Shown here piece by piece: positions 7,112 through 14,708 of a DNA stretch of 32,390 bases. Position 1 is the first letter of the stretch. Each line of letters starts with the position of its first letter. Made by a program: the position numbers and the translations under genes. The notes beneath the pieces are model-generated. The model ran no database searches and had not been told where the DNA came from. It saw only the letters and a list, made by a program, of their open reading frames with translations. The stretch covers positions 1 to 32,390 of the forward strand of contig JBBRNH010000069.1 of NCBI GenBank assembly GCA_038230415.1, given 5' to 3'. Source of the stretch: JBBRNH01 sp038230415 (lineage in GTDB: Bacteria > Bacteroidota > Bacteroidia > Cytophagales > Spirosomataceae).

Positions 7112-7312
7112 CGTGCGCGGGGGAAGTCATGCGTTTTTTTACAGGAAAATATGGACAATGTTACGAACAAGAACGAAATATCGGGGCCTAAAAGCTGTGG
7201 CATATCAAATTATTCTGTTGTTGATCGGGTTGACTTTAAAATCCATCGCGCCAAACTCACGTCTGGGACAATGGATTTGTAGCTTTGACACCTCAACCCG
7301 TTTCGGCCCCTT

Positions 7313-8770
7313 ATGCTGCTTTTTTTTGCTGCTTTATTGTCATTCACCCCACCAGCACCCCGGCCTTTGCCCGATTCATCCGTGATTATCAGGCAGATAA
7401 CCCTGACGGGCAACTACCGCACCCGCGACCGGATTATTTTGCGCGAAATGGCCCTGCACCCCGGCGATACGGTGCGCGTAGCCGATTTGCCGGGTAAGCT
7501 CGGCTGGGATCGGAACAAAATCGCGAATACGAATCTGTTCATAACGGTAACGGTTCGCCCGGTAGTTAATCCGTCTCCTCCGTCAATTCCCCGGTCTGTG
7601 TCTTCACAGACCGGGGAATTGGTGTCTTCACAGACTGAGGAATTGCCGACGATTGATGTTGAGGTGACCATGAAAGAACGCTGGTATGTGATTGTGTATC
7701 CGGTATTTGAACTCGCCGACCGCAATTTTAACGAGTGGTGGTATCAGCGCGGGCGCGACCTGCGCCGGACGGTGTATGGCGCACGACTGAGCTACAAAAA
7801 CGTAACCGGCAACAACGATAAACTGGGCTTAGTGGCTGAATTGGGCTTTTTACGCCGGTTTTCGGCCAATTACCAGATTCCGTACATTGACCGCGCCCAG
7901 CGATACGGCCTGAAACTCGAAACATCGTATCAGACCAACAACGAAATCGCGTATCGGTCGCGGTTCGATAAACTCGCCTTTGTCCGTAATAACGACGAGC
8001 AACTCCGCGAACAGTTTATTGGTAATCTGGCACTTACCCGGCGCAATGGCTTTTATCAATTCCACGAGGCAGGCTTTCGGTACGTGGTCACGAACGTGGC
8101 CGACACCGTTGCCCGGCTCAACCCCGACTATCTGCTCAACGGCCAGACCCGCCAGCACTACGGCCAACTGAGTTATGGGTTCCGCTACGACCGGCGCGAT
8201 AACGTGGCCTATCCCCTGCGCGGCACCCTCGGCGGGGTGCAGGCAAACTGGTTTGGCGTGTTGCCCGGCGACAATGTGCGGCAGGTGGAGACGGTTGGGG
8301 CCTACGGGCGATTCTGGCCGTTAGGCGGGCGGTGGTTTGGCAGTTCGGGCGTGCGGGGGCAGGTGATTTTTCCGCAACGCCAGCCATACACGTTGCTGCG
8401 GGGCTTGGGCTACAATCAGGAAGTGGTGCGGGGTTATGAGCTATACAGCATTGAAGGCCAGCACTTTGCGCTCTGGAAAAACACGCTCCGATTCCGGCTT
8501 TTCGACACGGTGAAGCAAGTTCGGTGGCTCAAAATCCGGCAGTTTAACACGGTGCCGGTGGCGGCTTACCTCACGGCTTTCGCCGATGCGGGCTACGTCT
8601 GGAACAGTTATAAACAGACCTACGAGAGCCGGTTAGCCAATCGGTTGATGGCTGGTACGGGCGTAAGTTTAGATGTGGTTACGTTTTATAACCTCGTGGC
8701 GCGGTTTAGTGTGTCGGTCAACGGGCGGGGCGAAAGCGGGTTTTTCTTTAATCTCTCGCAGGAATTGTGA
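7313..8770 (+). CDS. BamA/Omp85-like outer-membrane protein with one POTRA-type domain
   Basis: The 485-aa product starts with a signal peptide (MLLFFAALLSFTPPAP). Residues 25-75 fit a POTRA domain (IRQITLTGNYRTRDRIILRE), the periplasmic module that guides outer-membrane proteins. The rest is rich in alternating aromatic and polar strands (DNVAYPLRGTLGGVQANWFG, VRGYELYSIEGQHFALWKNT), typical of the Omp85 barrel, and the protein ends GFFFNLSQEL, close to an OMP C-terminal strand. VRGY fits the conserved loop-6 (V/I)RG(F/Y) motif. It is shorter than BamA (about 800 aa), so it is a short Omp85 paralogue. Residues 86-106, between the POTRA-like part and the barrel, are encoded by a repeat with a perfect 17-bp palindrome. 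Confidence 0.8.
   Translation: MLLFFAALLSFTPPAPRPLPDSSVIIRQITLTGNYRTRDRIILREMALHPGDTVRVADLPGKLGWDRNKIANTNLFITVTVRPVVNPSPPSIPRSVSSQTGELVSSQTEELPTIDVEVTMKERWYVIVYPVFELADRNFNEWWYQRGRDLRRTVYGARLSYKNVTGNNDKLGLVAELGFLRRFSANYQIPYIDRAQRYGLKLETSYQTNNEIAYRSRFDKLAFVRNNDEQLREQFIGNLALTRRNGFYQFHEAGFRYVVTNVADTVARLNPDYLLNGQTRQHYGQLSYGFRYDRRDNVAYPLRGTLGGVQANWFGVLPGDNVRQVETVGAYGRFWPLGGRWFGSSGVRGQVIFPQRQPYTLLRGLGYNQEVVRGYELYSIEGQHFALWKNTLRFRLFDTVKQVRWLKIRQFNTVPVAAYLTAFADAGYVWNSYKQTYESRLANRLMAGTGVSLDVVTFYNLVARFSVSVNGRGESGFFFNLSQEL
7584..7645. repeat. Palindromic repeat inside the Omp85-like gene
   Basis: CAATTCCCCGGTCTGTG (7584-7600) and its exact reverse complement (7605-7621) flank the loop TCTT. A third, imperfect copy of the right arm with its TCTT follows at 7625-7645. 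The unit stays in frame and encodes a low-complexity stretch (SSQTGELVSSQTEEL). A perfect 17-bp stem in coding DNA looks like an inserted short palindromic element. Confidence 0.8.
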
Positions 8771-8788
8771 TGGGTTGATGGAACACGG

Positions 8789-8871
8789 ATGACACAGATT
8801 TTAAGGATTTACGCGGATTTCTTCCTTTCCATCAAAAAATAATCCGTGTAAATCCGCTCGATCTGCGTCAT
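8789..8871. repeat. Intergenic palindromic repeat (family 1)
   Basis: The arms at 8789-8820 and 8841-8871 form an imperfect hairpin of about 30 bp between the convergent Omp85-like gene and purA. The sequence style (gacacagatttt, gatttacgcggattt) matches the element at 19150-19222, so it belongs to a dispersed family. It may also serve as a terminator for both genes. Confidence 0.75.
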
Positions 8872-8885
8872 CTTCGGGCCAATTT

Positions 8886-10184
8886 TCACCGCAAAATAAT
8901 CGCTTCCCGATCTGGGCCGGTCGAGATAAACCGGATGGGCAGGTTCAGTTCTGCTTCCAGAAATTCGACATAAGCGGCCAGCGTTGCCGGTATTTGGTCA
9001 AACGAGCGCATTCCGGTCAGGTCGTGCCAGCCGGCCAAGGTTTTATAAACCGGCACAACGGCGGTGTCGCAAAGGTCGTAGGGCAGTTGGTCAGTAATCT
9101 CGCCCGGTTCGTTTCCCAGAGCGGGCAGCTGGTAATGCGTGCAGACCTTCACCTCGTCGAAAATTGTCAGCACGTCGGCCTTCATCATAATCAGTTGGGT
9201 GGTGCCGGTGAGCATGATGGCGTATTTCAGGGCGGGTAAATCAAGCCAGCCGCACCGACGGGGCCGCCCGGTTGTGGCCCCAAATTCGCGGCCTTCCTGC
9301 CGGAGTTGCTCGCCGGTCTCGTCGGTCAGCTCGGTCGGAAACGGCCCGGAGCCGACGCGGGTGCAGTAGGCTTTAAAAATACCAAACACGTCGCCAATCT
9401 GCCGGGGCGCAATGCCTAAACCCGTGCAGGCACCGGCGGTCATGGTGTTGCTGCTGGTCACGAACGGGTACGAGCCAAAATCAATATCGAGCAATGAACC
9501 CTGTGCGCCCTCGGCCAGAATTGTCTTGCCGTCGGCTAATGCCCCGTTCACCACGTATTCTGTATCAGCGAGTTTAAACTGCTTCAGAAATTCCAGCGCG
9601 GCAAAAAATTCGGCTTCCAACGGCGGCAAAACAGCCTGATAATCAAAGCCGTAATGCGTTAGCGTGTCTTTGTGGGTGGTTACGAGTGCGTCGTATTTGT
9701 GCCGGAAGGTGTCGGATAGTACGTCGCCGACGCGCAACCCAAGCCGGGCCACTTTGTCCTGATACGTTGGCCCGATGCCCCGGAGCGTCGAGCCGATTTT
9801 GGCCGCGCCCTTAGCCTGTTCGTAGGCCGCATCGAGCAGCCGGTGCGTGGGCAAAATCAGCGATGCTTTTTTAGAAATCAAGAGCCGGGCTTCGGGGCCG
9901 TTCTGGTGCAGATTCAGGTTGAACTTATCTAACCCGTCAATTTCGCGCTTAAACACAATCGGGTCCAGCACAATGCCATTGCCGATGATGTTGAGACTGT
10001 CGGCCCGAAATACGCCCGACGGAATCTGGTGCAACACGTGTTTGATACCGTCAAATTCGAGGGTGTGGCCCGCGTTTGGCCCGCCCTGAAACCGGGCGAT
10101 TACGTCGTACTGTGGCGCGAGAACGTCCACAATTTTACCTTTTCCTTCGTCGCCCCACTGGAGGCCAAGTAATACATCTACCAT
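8886..10184 (-). CDS. purA: Adenylosuccinate synthetase
   Basis: The 432-aa enzyme converts IMP, aspartate and GTP to adenylosuccinate in the cytoplasmic AMP branch of purine synthesis. All signature motifs are present: the GTP loop GDEGKGK (11-17), QGGPNAGHT, GSTLRGIGPTYQDK in the IMP-binding part, EGAQGSLLDIDFGSYPFVT, TRVGSGPFPTEL and TTGRPRRCGWLDLPALKYA. The length is normal for the family and the start (MVDVLLGLQW) fits the usual N-terminus. It stands alone, convergent with the Omp85-like gene; no other purine gene is adjacent. Confidence 0.97.
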   Translation of the reverse strand: MVDVLLGLQWGDEGKGKIVDVLAPQYDVIARFQGGPNAGHTLEFDGIKHVLHQIPSGVFRADSLNIIGNGIVLDPIVFKREIDGLDKFNLNLHQNGPEARLLISKKASLILPTHRLLDAAYEQAKGAAKIGSTLRGIGPTYQDKVARLGLRVGDVLSDTFRHKYDALVTTHKDTLTHYGFDYQAVLPPLEAEFFAALEFLKQFKLADTEYVVNGALADGKTILAEGAQGSLLDIDFGSYPFVTSSNTMTAGACTGLGIAPRQIGDVFGIFKAYCTRVGSGPFPTELTDETGEQLRQEGREFGATTGRPRRCGWLDLPALKYAIMLTGTTQLIMMKADVLTIFDEVKVCTHYQLPALGNEPGEITDQLPYDLCDTAVVPVYKTLAGWHDLTGMRSFDQIPATLAAYVEFLEAELNLPIRFISTGPDREAIILR

Positions 10185-10245
10185 ATTTAAAACATTGCGG
10201 CCTGCCGTTCATCCAAACGGTGGCCGTCATTAAACCGAAAAATCT

Positions 10246-10260
10246 GAATTGTAACAATTC
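10246..10260. promoter_or_regulatory. Operator-like inverted repeat upstream of purA
   Basis: GAATTGT-A-ACAATTC is a perfect 7-bp inverted repeat around one base. It lies about 60 bp upstream of the purA start and about 60 bp past the end of the HNH gene. A regulator site is possible; no factor can be named. Confidence 0.25.
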
Positions 10261-10320
10261 CGATCACCGAAACGGGGATTACACGGGCTTGTTGCCATTG
10301 GAAATGACTGGCCCACTCGT

Positions 10321-10590
10321 CTATTCTGGGGTTGAAAACCGCTCAATGCGCTTGGTTTCCCAATCAATTGACGCAATGTCGGTCCCTTTATTTCGATTAC
10401 ATTCCGGGCAGGAGTAGGCCAAATTATCGTTGGTATTCTCTCCGCCGTGTTTAAGACTGATGATGTGGTCAATTTCAAAACCGATAAACGAGTCAGCATC
10501 AGCAGCCTGGCAGTATTCGCACAAATAATTTGCCCGGAGAGCTACCTGCCGACGAAGGGCAAGCGGAATATAGTCATATAACCGGGGCAT
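10321..10590 (-). CDS. HNH endonuclease, probably truncated at the C-terminus
   Basis: I chose the ATG at 10590 because MPRLYDYIPLALRRQVALRA is the usual start of this HNH family; the longer frame only covers the upstream gene. The motif is complete: CEYCQ, then FEIDHIISLKHGGEN (the DH pair), then NLAYSCPECNRNKG, giving two CxxC zinc ligand pairs around a beta-beta-alpha metal fold. The product is 89 aa. Family members I recall go on for another 60-80 residues, so this may be a shortened copy. It overlaps the upstream small gene by 17 bp, suggesting coupled translation. The biological role is unknown. Confidence 0.8.
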   Translation of the reverse strand: MPRLYDYIPLALRRQVALRANYLCEYCQAADADSFIGFEIDHIISLKHGGENTNDNLAYSCPECNRNKGTDIASIDWETKRIERFSTPE

Positions 10591-10813
10591 AATCGAGCGA
10601 TTTAACGCGGGCTTTTGCCATTCGTACAATATGTTCAAGGATTAAAAACTGGTCAATTTCTCTACGTTCGTTCTCCGAAATAGTTCCGGTTTTCTCCTTC
10701 TCTACTAATTCATAAAAACGGTCATGGCTGTCTTCTGAGGCCCGAAAAGAAAGCATTTTCTCTGGCGATACATTGTCCACGATAAATTCTATTAACTCGG
10801 CAAATGGTTTCAT
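10574..10813 (-). CDS. Small protein paired with the HNH gene (79 aa)
   Basis: The helical, charged product (MKPFAELIEFIVDNVSPEKM, then a segment ending RREIDQFLILEHIVRMAKAR) resembles a small protein often encoded just before stand-alone HNH endonucleases. Its 3' end overlaps the HNH start by 17 bp, so the two form a bicistronic unit. It has no signal or TM segment. A partner or antitoxin-like role is conceivable but only inferred from position. Confidence 0.7.
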   Translation of the reverse strand: MKPFAELIEFIVDNVSPEKMLSFRASEDSHDRFYELVEKEKTGTISENERREIDQFLILEHIVRMAKARVKSLDYAPVI

Positions 10814-10825
10814 AAGAGATTGATT

Positions 10826-11314
10826 TTACAGGATGTTCGCTACCTTGTTATCCGCCCGGTTTTCGCAGACCTCGCGGGCGCACGAGCCGTAAAAAATCAG
10901 CGAGTGGTGCATGACGTTGAATTTCAGCATATCGCCCACCATATTCTGAATATTCTGCACACGCGGATCACAAAATTCCAGCACCTTGTGGCAATCGGTG
11001 CAGATCAGGTGGTCGTGCTGCCGGAAACCATACGATTTCTCGAACTGCGCCAGGTTTTTCCCAAACTGATGCTTGGTCACGAGGTCACAATCAACCAGCA
11101 CATCGAGGGTATTATAAACCGTGGCCCGGCTGACCTGATACTTTTTGTTCTTCATCGAGATATCCAGTTCCTCCACGGCGAAGTGTTCTTCGCGGCCATA
11201 AATCTCTTCTAAGATGGCGAATCGTTCGGGCGTTTTCCGTAGGCCCTTGCGTTCGAGGTAGGCCGTAAAAATGCTCCGGGCGGTTTCAAAGTTGGTTTGT
11301 TTGGGGGCTTGCAT
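10826..11314 (-). CDS. Fur-family transcriptional regulator
   Basis: The 162-aa product has the Fur layout. An N-terminal winged helix includes RKTPERFAILEEIY (recognition region about 25-40) and YQVSRATVYNTLDVLV (about 58-73). The C-terminal dimer and metal domain starts at HDHLICTDCHKVLEF, whose HDHLIC and CxxC fit the family's metal sites, and CAREVCENR gives a second Cys pair near the end. Whether it senses iron, zinc or peroxide cannot be read from the sequence. It lies just upstream of a RelA/SpoT gene, separated by a long palindromic repeat, and has a TAnnTTTG box close to its ATG. Confidence 0.92.
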   Translation of the reverse strand: MQAPKQTNFETARSIFTAYLERKGLRKTPERFAILEEIYGREEHFAVEELDISMKNKKYQVSRATVYNTLDVLVDCDLVTKHQFGKNLAQFEKSYGFRQHDHLICTDCHKVLEFCDPRVQNIQNMVGDMLKFNVMHHSLIFYGSCAREVCENRADNKVANIL

Positions 11315-11318
11315 GAAA

Positions 11319-11326
11319 CAAAGTTA
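11319..11326 (-). promoter_or_regulatory. Bacteroidota -7 promoter box for the Fur-family gene
   Basis: On the minus strand TAACTTTG matches TAnnTTTG and ends four bases before the ATG at 11314, so the mRNA is probably leaderless. The box touches the left arm of the palindromic repeat at 11326-11403, and so would lie at the edge of that inserted element. Confidence 0.5.
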
Positions 11327-11403
11327 GTGAAGAGTGATGAGTGAAAAGTGAAGAATAGGCTATCTGGATAGTATTCTTCACTTTGCACTCATCACTCTTC
11401 ACT
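11326..11403. repeat. Long intergenic palindrome between the Fur and RelA/SpoT genes
   Basis: Arms of 31 bases (11326-11356 and 11373-11403) match with a single mismatch, and the loop holds a further CTATC/GATAG pair. The sequence is built of gtgaa/gatga-type blocks (agtgaagagtgatgagtga), a style common in dispersed Bacteroidota palindromes. It fills the whole gap and may also terminate the RelA/SpoT transcript. Confidence 0.85.
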
Positions 11404-11407
11404 GATT

Positions 11408-13657
11408 TTAATCAAACCGCACCACCTCAAACACGCCATTTACGCTGTCTAACTTGGTCATAAGCGTATCGAGATGGCTGGTGTTCTGGATATACAGCCG
11501 CAAAACGCCCTCAAAAACCCCATCTTTCGAGTCAATCGTGACCGAACGCATATTGATATTGAGTTCGTTGGAGATGATCCGGGTTACGTCGTTTACCAAG
11601 CCTACGCGGTCGGTGCCGGTGATGCGAAGGCCCGCCAGAAACGCCGTTTCGCGCTGACTCGCCCATTTGGCTTTGATGATCCTGTTGCCATGATTCGACA
11701 TCAGTTCAACGGCGTTGGGACACGTAACCCGGTGAATCTTAATGCCTTCGTTAATGGTCACGAAGCCAAACACGTCGTCGCCGGAGATCGGATTACAGCA
11801 TTTCGAGAGCGTGTAGTCAATCTTGTCCATGTCTTCGCCAATCAGCAGTACGTCGGCATCGGTGCGCTCGCCGTGCATCTTTTTGAGTGCGGTGGCAACG
11901 GTTTTACCATCGGGTTGCAGCACGGCCACCGGGTTTTTGGCATCGCGGTTTTCGCGGGCTTCCTTGTCAGCTTTGTAGCGATTGAGGTCTTTGGCATCGA
12001 GGTGGCCTTTGCCAAAGCGGTAAAACAGATCGTTGGTGGTTTTTGAGCCGAGAAACGCCCGCAGCGAGTTGGTGAGTTCGTTGGTGAGTTCCATCCGCAT
12101 GATTTTCAGCCGTTTCGCCACCAGGTCGCGCCCGTCAGAAACATACCGTTTGTTGTCTTCTTTGATCAGGTCTTTGATCTTGGTCTTAGCCTTCGACGTT
12201 ACCACAAACCGCAGCCAGTCTTCGCTCGGTTTTTGCTTGTTGGAGGTAATGACCTCGACCTGATCGCCGTTTTGCAGCACGTGACTGAGCGGCACGAGCG
12301 TGTTGTTGACCTTGGCGGCCATGCACCTGGCTCCAATCTGGGTGTGAATATCAAAGGCAAAGTCGAGCGCGGTGGCTCCCCGGCGCAACACTTTCAGATC
12401 ACCTTTTGGCGTAAAAACAAAGACTTCTTCGGAGTACAGGTTCGAGCGAAAATCCTCCAGAAATTCGGCGGCAGATTTATCGCCGTTGCTGGCCGTTTCG
12501 AGCATATCGCGCACCTGACTCAGCCACGCTTCCAGCCCTAAGCCGGTTTGGGTATCGTTGCCTTTGTATTTCCAGTGCGCGGCATAGCCTTTCTCGGCGA
12601 TCTCGTTCATCCGCTCGGTTCTGATCTGCACCTCCACCCACTGCCCGGTTTTGCTCATAACGGTGGTGTGCAGCGATTCATAGCCGTTGGCGCGGGGGGT
12701 GCTGATCCAGTCTTTGAGCCGGTCGGGGTTGGGCTTATAGTGGTCAGTAACTATGGAATACGCCCGCCAGCAAGCCGCTTTTTCTTCGTCGGGCGGCACG
12801 TTCATGATAATTCGGATGGCAAACAAATCATAAATTTCCTCGAATGGTTTGTTAGACTGATCGAGCTTGTTCCAGATCGAATAGATAGATTTGGGCCGTC
12901 CTTTCAGCACGAAAGCCATACCGGTTTCCTGCAAATCGGCTTCGATGGGTTCAAGAAACCTGGCAATAAACCGATCCCGCGAGGCTTTGGTCTCCCGCAG
13001 TTTGCGGGCAATATCCTTGTAGGTATCCTGCTCAACGTGCTTCAGATACAGGTCTTCGAGTTCAGATTTGATGGCGTACAAACCCAGCCGGTGGGCCAAG
13101 GGCGCGTAGATATACATCGTTTCGGAGGCAATCTTGAGTTGCTTGTCGCGCGGCATCGAGTCGAGCGTCCGCATATTATGCAGCCGGTCGGCGAGTTTGA
13201 CCAGGATCACCCGCACATCGTCGGAGAGGGTCAGGAGCATCTTGCGGAAATTCTCGGCCTGCTGCGAAGTTCCATACTCAAAAAACCCCGAAATCTTGGT
13301 CAGTCCGTCAATAATCCGGGCGATTTTCGGTCCGAAATCCCGCTCGATTTCAGGAATCGTGGTATCGGTATCTTCGACTACATCGTGCAGCAGAGCCGAG
13401 ACGATGGCCGTGGTGCCGAGACCAATTTCTTCGACCGCAATCTGGGCAACGGCTAAGGGATGGTATATATACGGCTCACCCGACCGCCGGCGCATATTTT
13501 TGTGGGCTTCGGCGGAGGTGTTAAACGCCTTTTTTATGAGCTTGGCATCGTTGCCTTTAAGCGAGGGCTTGGCCGCACGCAGCAGCCGACGGTAGCGTTT
13601 GAGAATCTCGGTGCGCTCGGCATCGAGGTCAACGACGGGTTCGGCAAGTGCGTTCAT
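11408..13657 (-). CDS. Bifunctional RelA/SpoT (p)ppGpp synthetase/hydrolase
   Basis: The 749-aa protein has the full Rel/SpoT order. The HD hydrolase domain spans about 50-200 (YHPLAVAQIA, HDVVEDT with His91-Asp92, LADRLHNMRT at 155-164). The synthetase domain spans about 240-365 (GRPKSIYSIWNKL, YDLFAIRIIM, PRANGYESLHTTVM, EVQIRTERMNEIAEKGYAAH). A TGS domain follows from about 412 (VFVFTPKGDLKVLRRGATAL), then a zinc-finger-like helical part (KCCNPISGDD) and a C-terminal ACT domain (about 675-749). Both active sites look intact, so it should make and degrade (p)ppGpp during starvation. Cytophagales usually have one such long enzyme. Confidence 0.96.
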   Translation of the reverse strand: MNALAEPVVDLDAERTEILKRYRRLLRAAKPSLKGNDAKLIKKAFNTSAEAHKNMRRRSGEPYIYHPLAVAQIAVEEIGLGTTAIVSALLHDVVEDTDTTIPEIERDFGPKIARIIDGLTKISGFFEYGTSQQAENFRKMLLTLSDDVRVILVKLADRLHNMRTLDSMPRDKQLKIASETMYIYAPLAHRLGLYAIKSELEDLYLKHVEQDTYKDIARKLRETKASRDRFIARFLEPIEADLQETGMAFVLKGRPKSIYSIWNKLDQSNKPFEEIYDLFAIRIIMNVPPDEEKAACWRAYSIVTDHYKPNPDRLKDWISTPRANGYESLHTTVMSKTGQWVEVQIRTERMNEIAEKGYAAHWKYKGNDTQTGLGLEAWLSQVRDMLETASNGDKSAAEFLEDFRSNLYSEEVFVFTPKGDLKVLRRGATALDFAFDIHTQIGARCMAAKVNNTLVPLSHVLQNGDQVEVITSNKQKPSEDWLRFVVTSKAKTKIKDLIKEDNKRYVSDGRDLVAKRLKIMRMELTNELTNSLRAFLGSKTTNDLFYRFGKGHLDAKDLNRYKADKEARENRDAKNPVAVLQPDGKTVATALKKMHGERTDADVLLIGEDMDKIDYTLSKCCNPISGDDVFGFVTINEGIKIHRVTCPNAVELMSNHGNRIIKAKWASQRETAFLAGLRITGTDRVGLVNDVTRIISNELNINMRSVTIDSKDGVFEGVLRLYIQNTSHLDTLMTKLDSVNGVFEVVRFD

Positions 13658-13733
13658 GGTTGGTATCGTTCGGTTGTAGTCGGTTACACAAGTTACGGTA
13701 AAGATTCGGCAATGGCAAACCGTTGCCTATCGT

Positions 13734-13806
13734 TTTTGCCATGCTGAGGGACGAAGAATCTGCGTCGCTGGCCCGATTCCTTCTTCGTTCGCCAGCACGG
13801 CAAAAG
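13734..13806. repeat. Intergenic palindromic repeat (family 2)
   Basis: TTTTTGCCATGCTG faces CAGCACGGCAAAAG with one internal mismatch, and inside it ACGAAGAA faces TTCTTCGT exactly. The core reads gctgagggacgaagaatctg, a style I associate with dispersed palindromes in Bacteroidota genomes. It lies in the 336-bp gap between the divergent RelA/SpoT gene and the lipoprotein gene. The rest of that gap is AT-rich and should hold both promoters; no box there is clear enough to call. Confidence 0.65.
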
Positions 13807-13993
13807 TGCCGGAAACTGTGTAATAGAATAGATTCAACTTTCTGATTAAAAGAAGTTTAATCTAAAAATTGGCGGTTTTAGAAGGCTACAAAAAGCGAAC
13901 TAAACGCGCCCGAAAATAGTTAAATCAGTAGTCATACGATAGCTGATTTATCGGACGTTTAGTAAATAGTACAACACCTTATTTTAAGCCAAC

Positions 13994-14563
13994 ATGAATC
14001 TCAAAACCATAATTGCCAGCGTGTTCGTAACGGGTGTGCTGGCTTCGTGCGCCCCGGCTATCACCGTCAAGTACGACTATGACCCTAAAATAAATGTGCG
14101 GCAGTTTGCCACGTATCGCATCGAGGCCGACCGCACCCGCAACGCCGATCCCATTGTGGGCAGTAACCTGAACCAACGCCGGATTGCCGACGCGCTGGAC
14201 GTATCGCTCAAGGGCCGGGGATACAAACCCGTTGATCAGGGCGAAGCGGATTTGATTGTCCGGTTTTTCACCGACTCGCGCGACCGCCAGCAGATTCAGT
14301 CCAACAACAACATGGGGCCGTATTCGTGGTGGTATGGCGGTGGCATGAACAACACCTACTCGCGGCAGTATGAAGAAAACCGTGTGGTAGTGAACGTGCA
14401 TGATGCCCGTACCAACAATATTATCTGGCAGGGCTGGGCAACGGGCCAGCTCAACAACCGCAATAAAGAGCGCGAACGGGATGCTATTTTCCGCGAGACG
14501 GTAGCCAGCATCATGAAAAACCTGCCCGAAAGTGCCGGTCAGGATTACGGCGCAACCCGCTAA
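13994..14563 (+). CDS. DUF4136-type lipoprotein
   Basis: The 189-aa product has a signal peptide ending in a lipobox (VLASC, Cys at about residue 19), so it should be a lipid-anchored periplasmic or outer-membrane protein. The body follows the DUF4136 pattern: an early YDYDPKINVRQFATYRI, then IADALDVSLKGRGYKPVDQG, a segment with ADLIVRF, and the late NIIWQGWATGQL. Its function is unknown. It is flanked by a divergent RelA/SpoT gene and, downstream, by a strong two-way terminator. Confidence 0.85.
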   Translation: MNLKTIIASVFVTGVLASCAPAITVKYDYDPKINVRQFATYRIEADRTRNADPIVGSNLNQRRIADALDVSLKGRGYKPVDQGEADLIVRFFTDSRDRQQIQSNNNMGPYSWWYGGGMNNTYSRQYEENRVVVNVHDARTNNIIWQGWATGQLNNRNKERERDAIFRETVASIMKNLPESAGQDYGATR

Positions 14564-14580
14564 ACCGTGCTGAAAAGCAA

Positions 14581-14624
14581 ACAACAAACAGCCCCGACTC
14601 GTCAGAGCCGGGGCTGTTTGTTGT
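14581..14624. terminator. Bidirectional terminator between the lipoprotein gene and dnaJ
   Basis: A perfect 16-bp stem (ACAACAAACAGCCCCG pairing with CGGGGCTGTTTGTTGT) closes a 12-base loop that can pair further (CTC/GAG). It lies between convergent genes, just after the lipoprotein gene stop and about 85 bp past the end of dnaJ, and so can serve both. Confidence 0.85.
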
Positions 14625-14708
14625 AAGAGTGGTGATACACACCCAAAATTTCAACAAGCACGTCAATAAAAGCTATCTCTGTTGACATACGTCGTTTAGG
14701 CCACTGAG

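Noticed and set aside
12548..13456. 302-aa ORF on the plus strand
   Set aside because: It is the shadow of the RelA/SpoT gene and contains no recognisable domain, while the minus frame has all family motifs.
13979..14587. 202-aa ORF on the minus strand opposite the DUF4136-type gene
   Set aside because: The plus frame has a signal peptide with a lipobox and the DUF4136 pattern; the minus frame overlaps the terminator and looks like a shadow.
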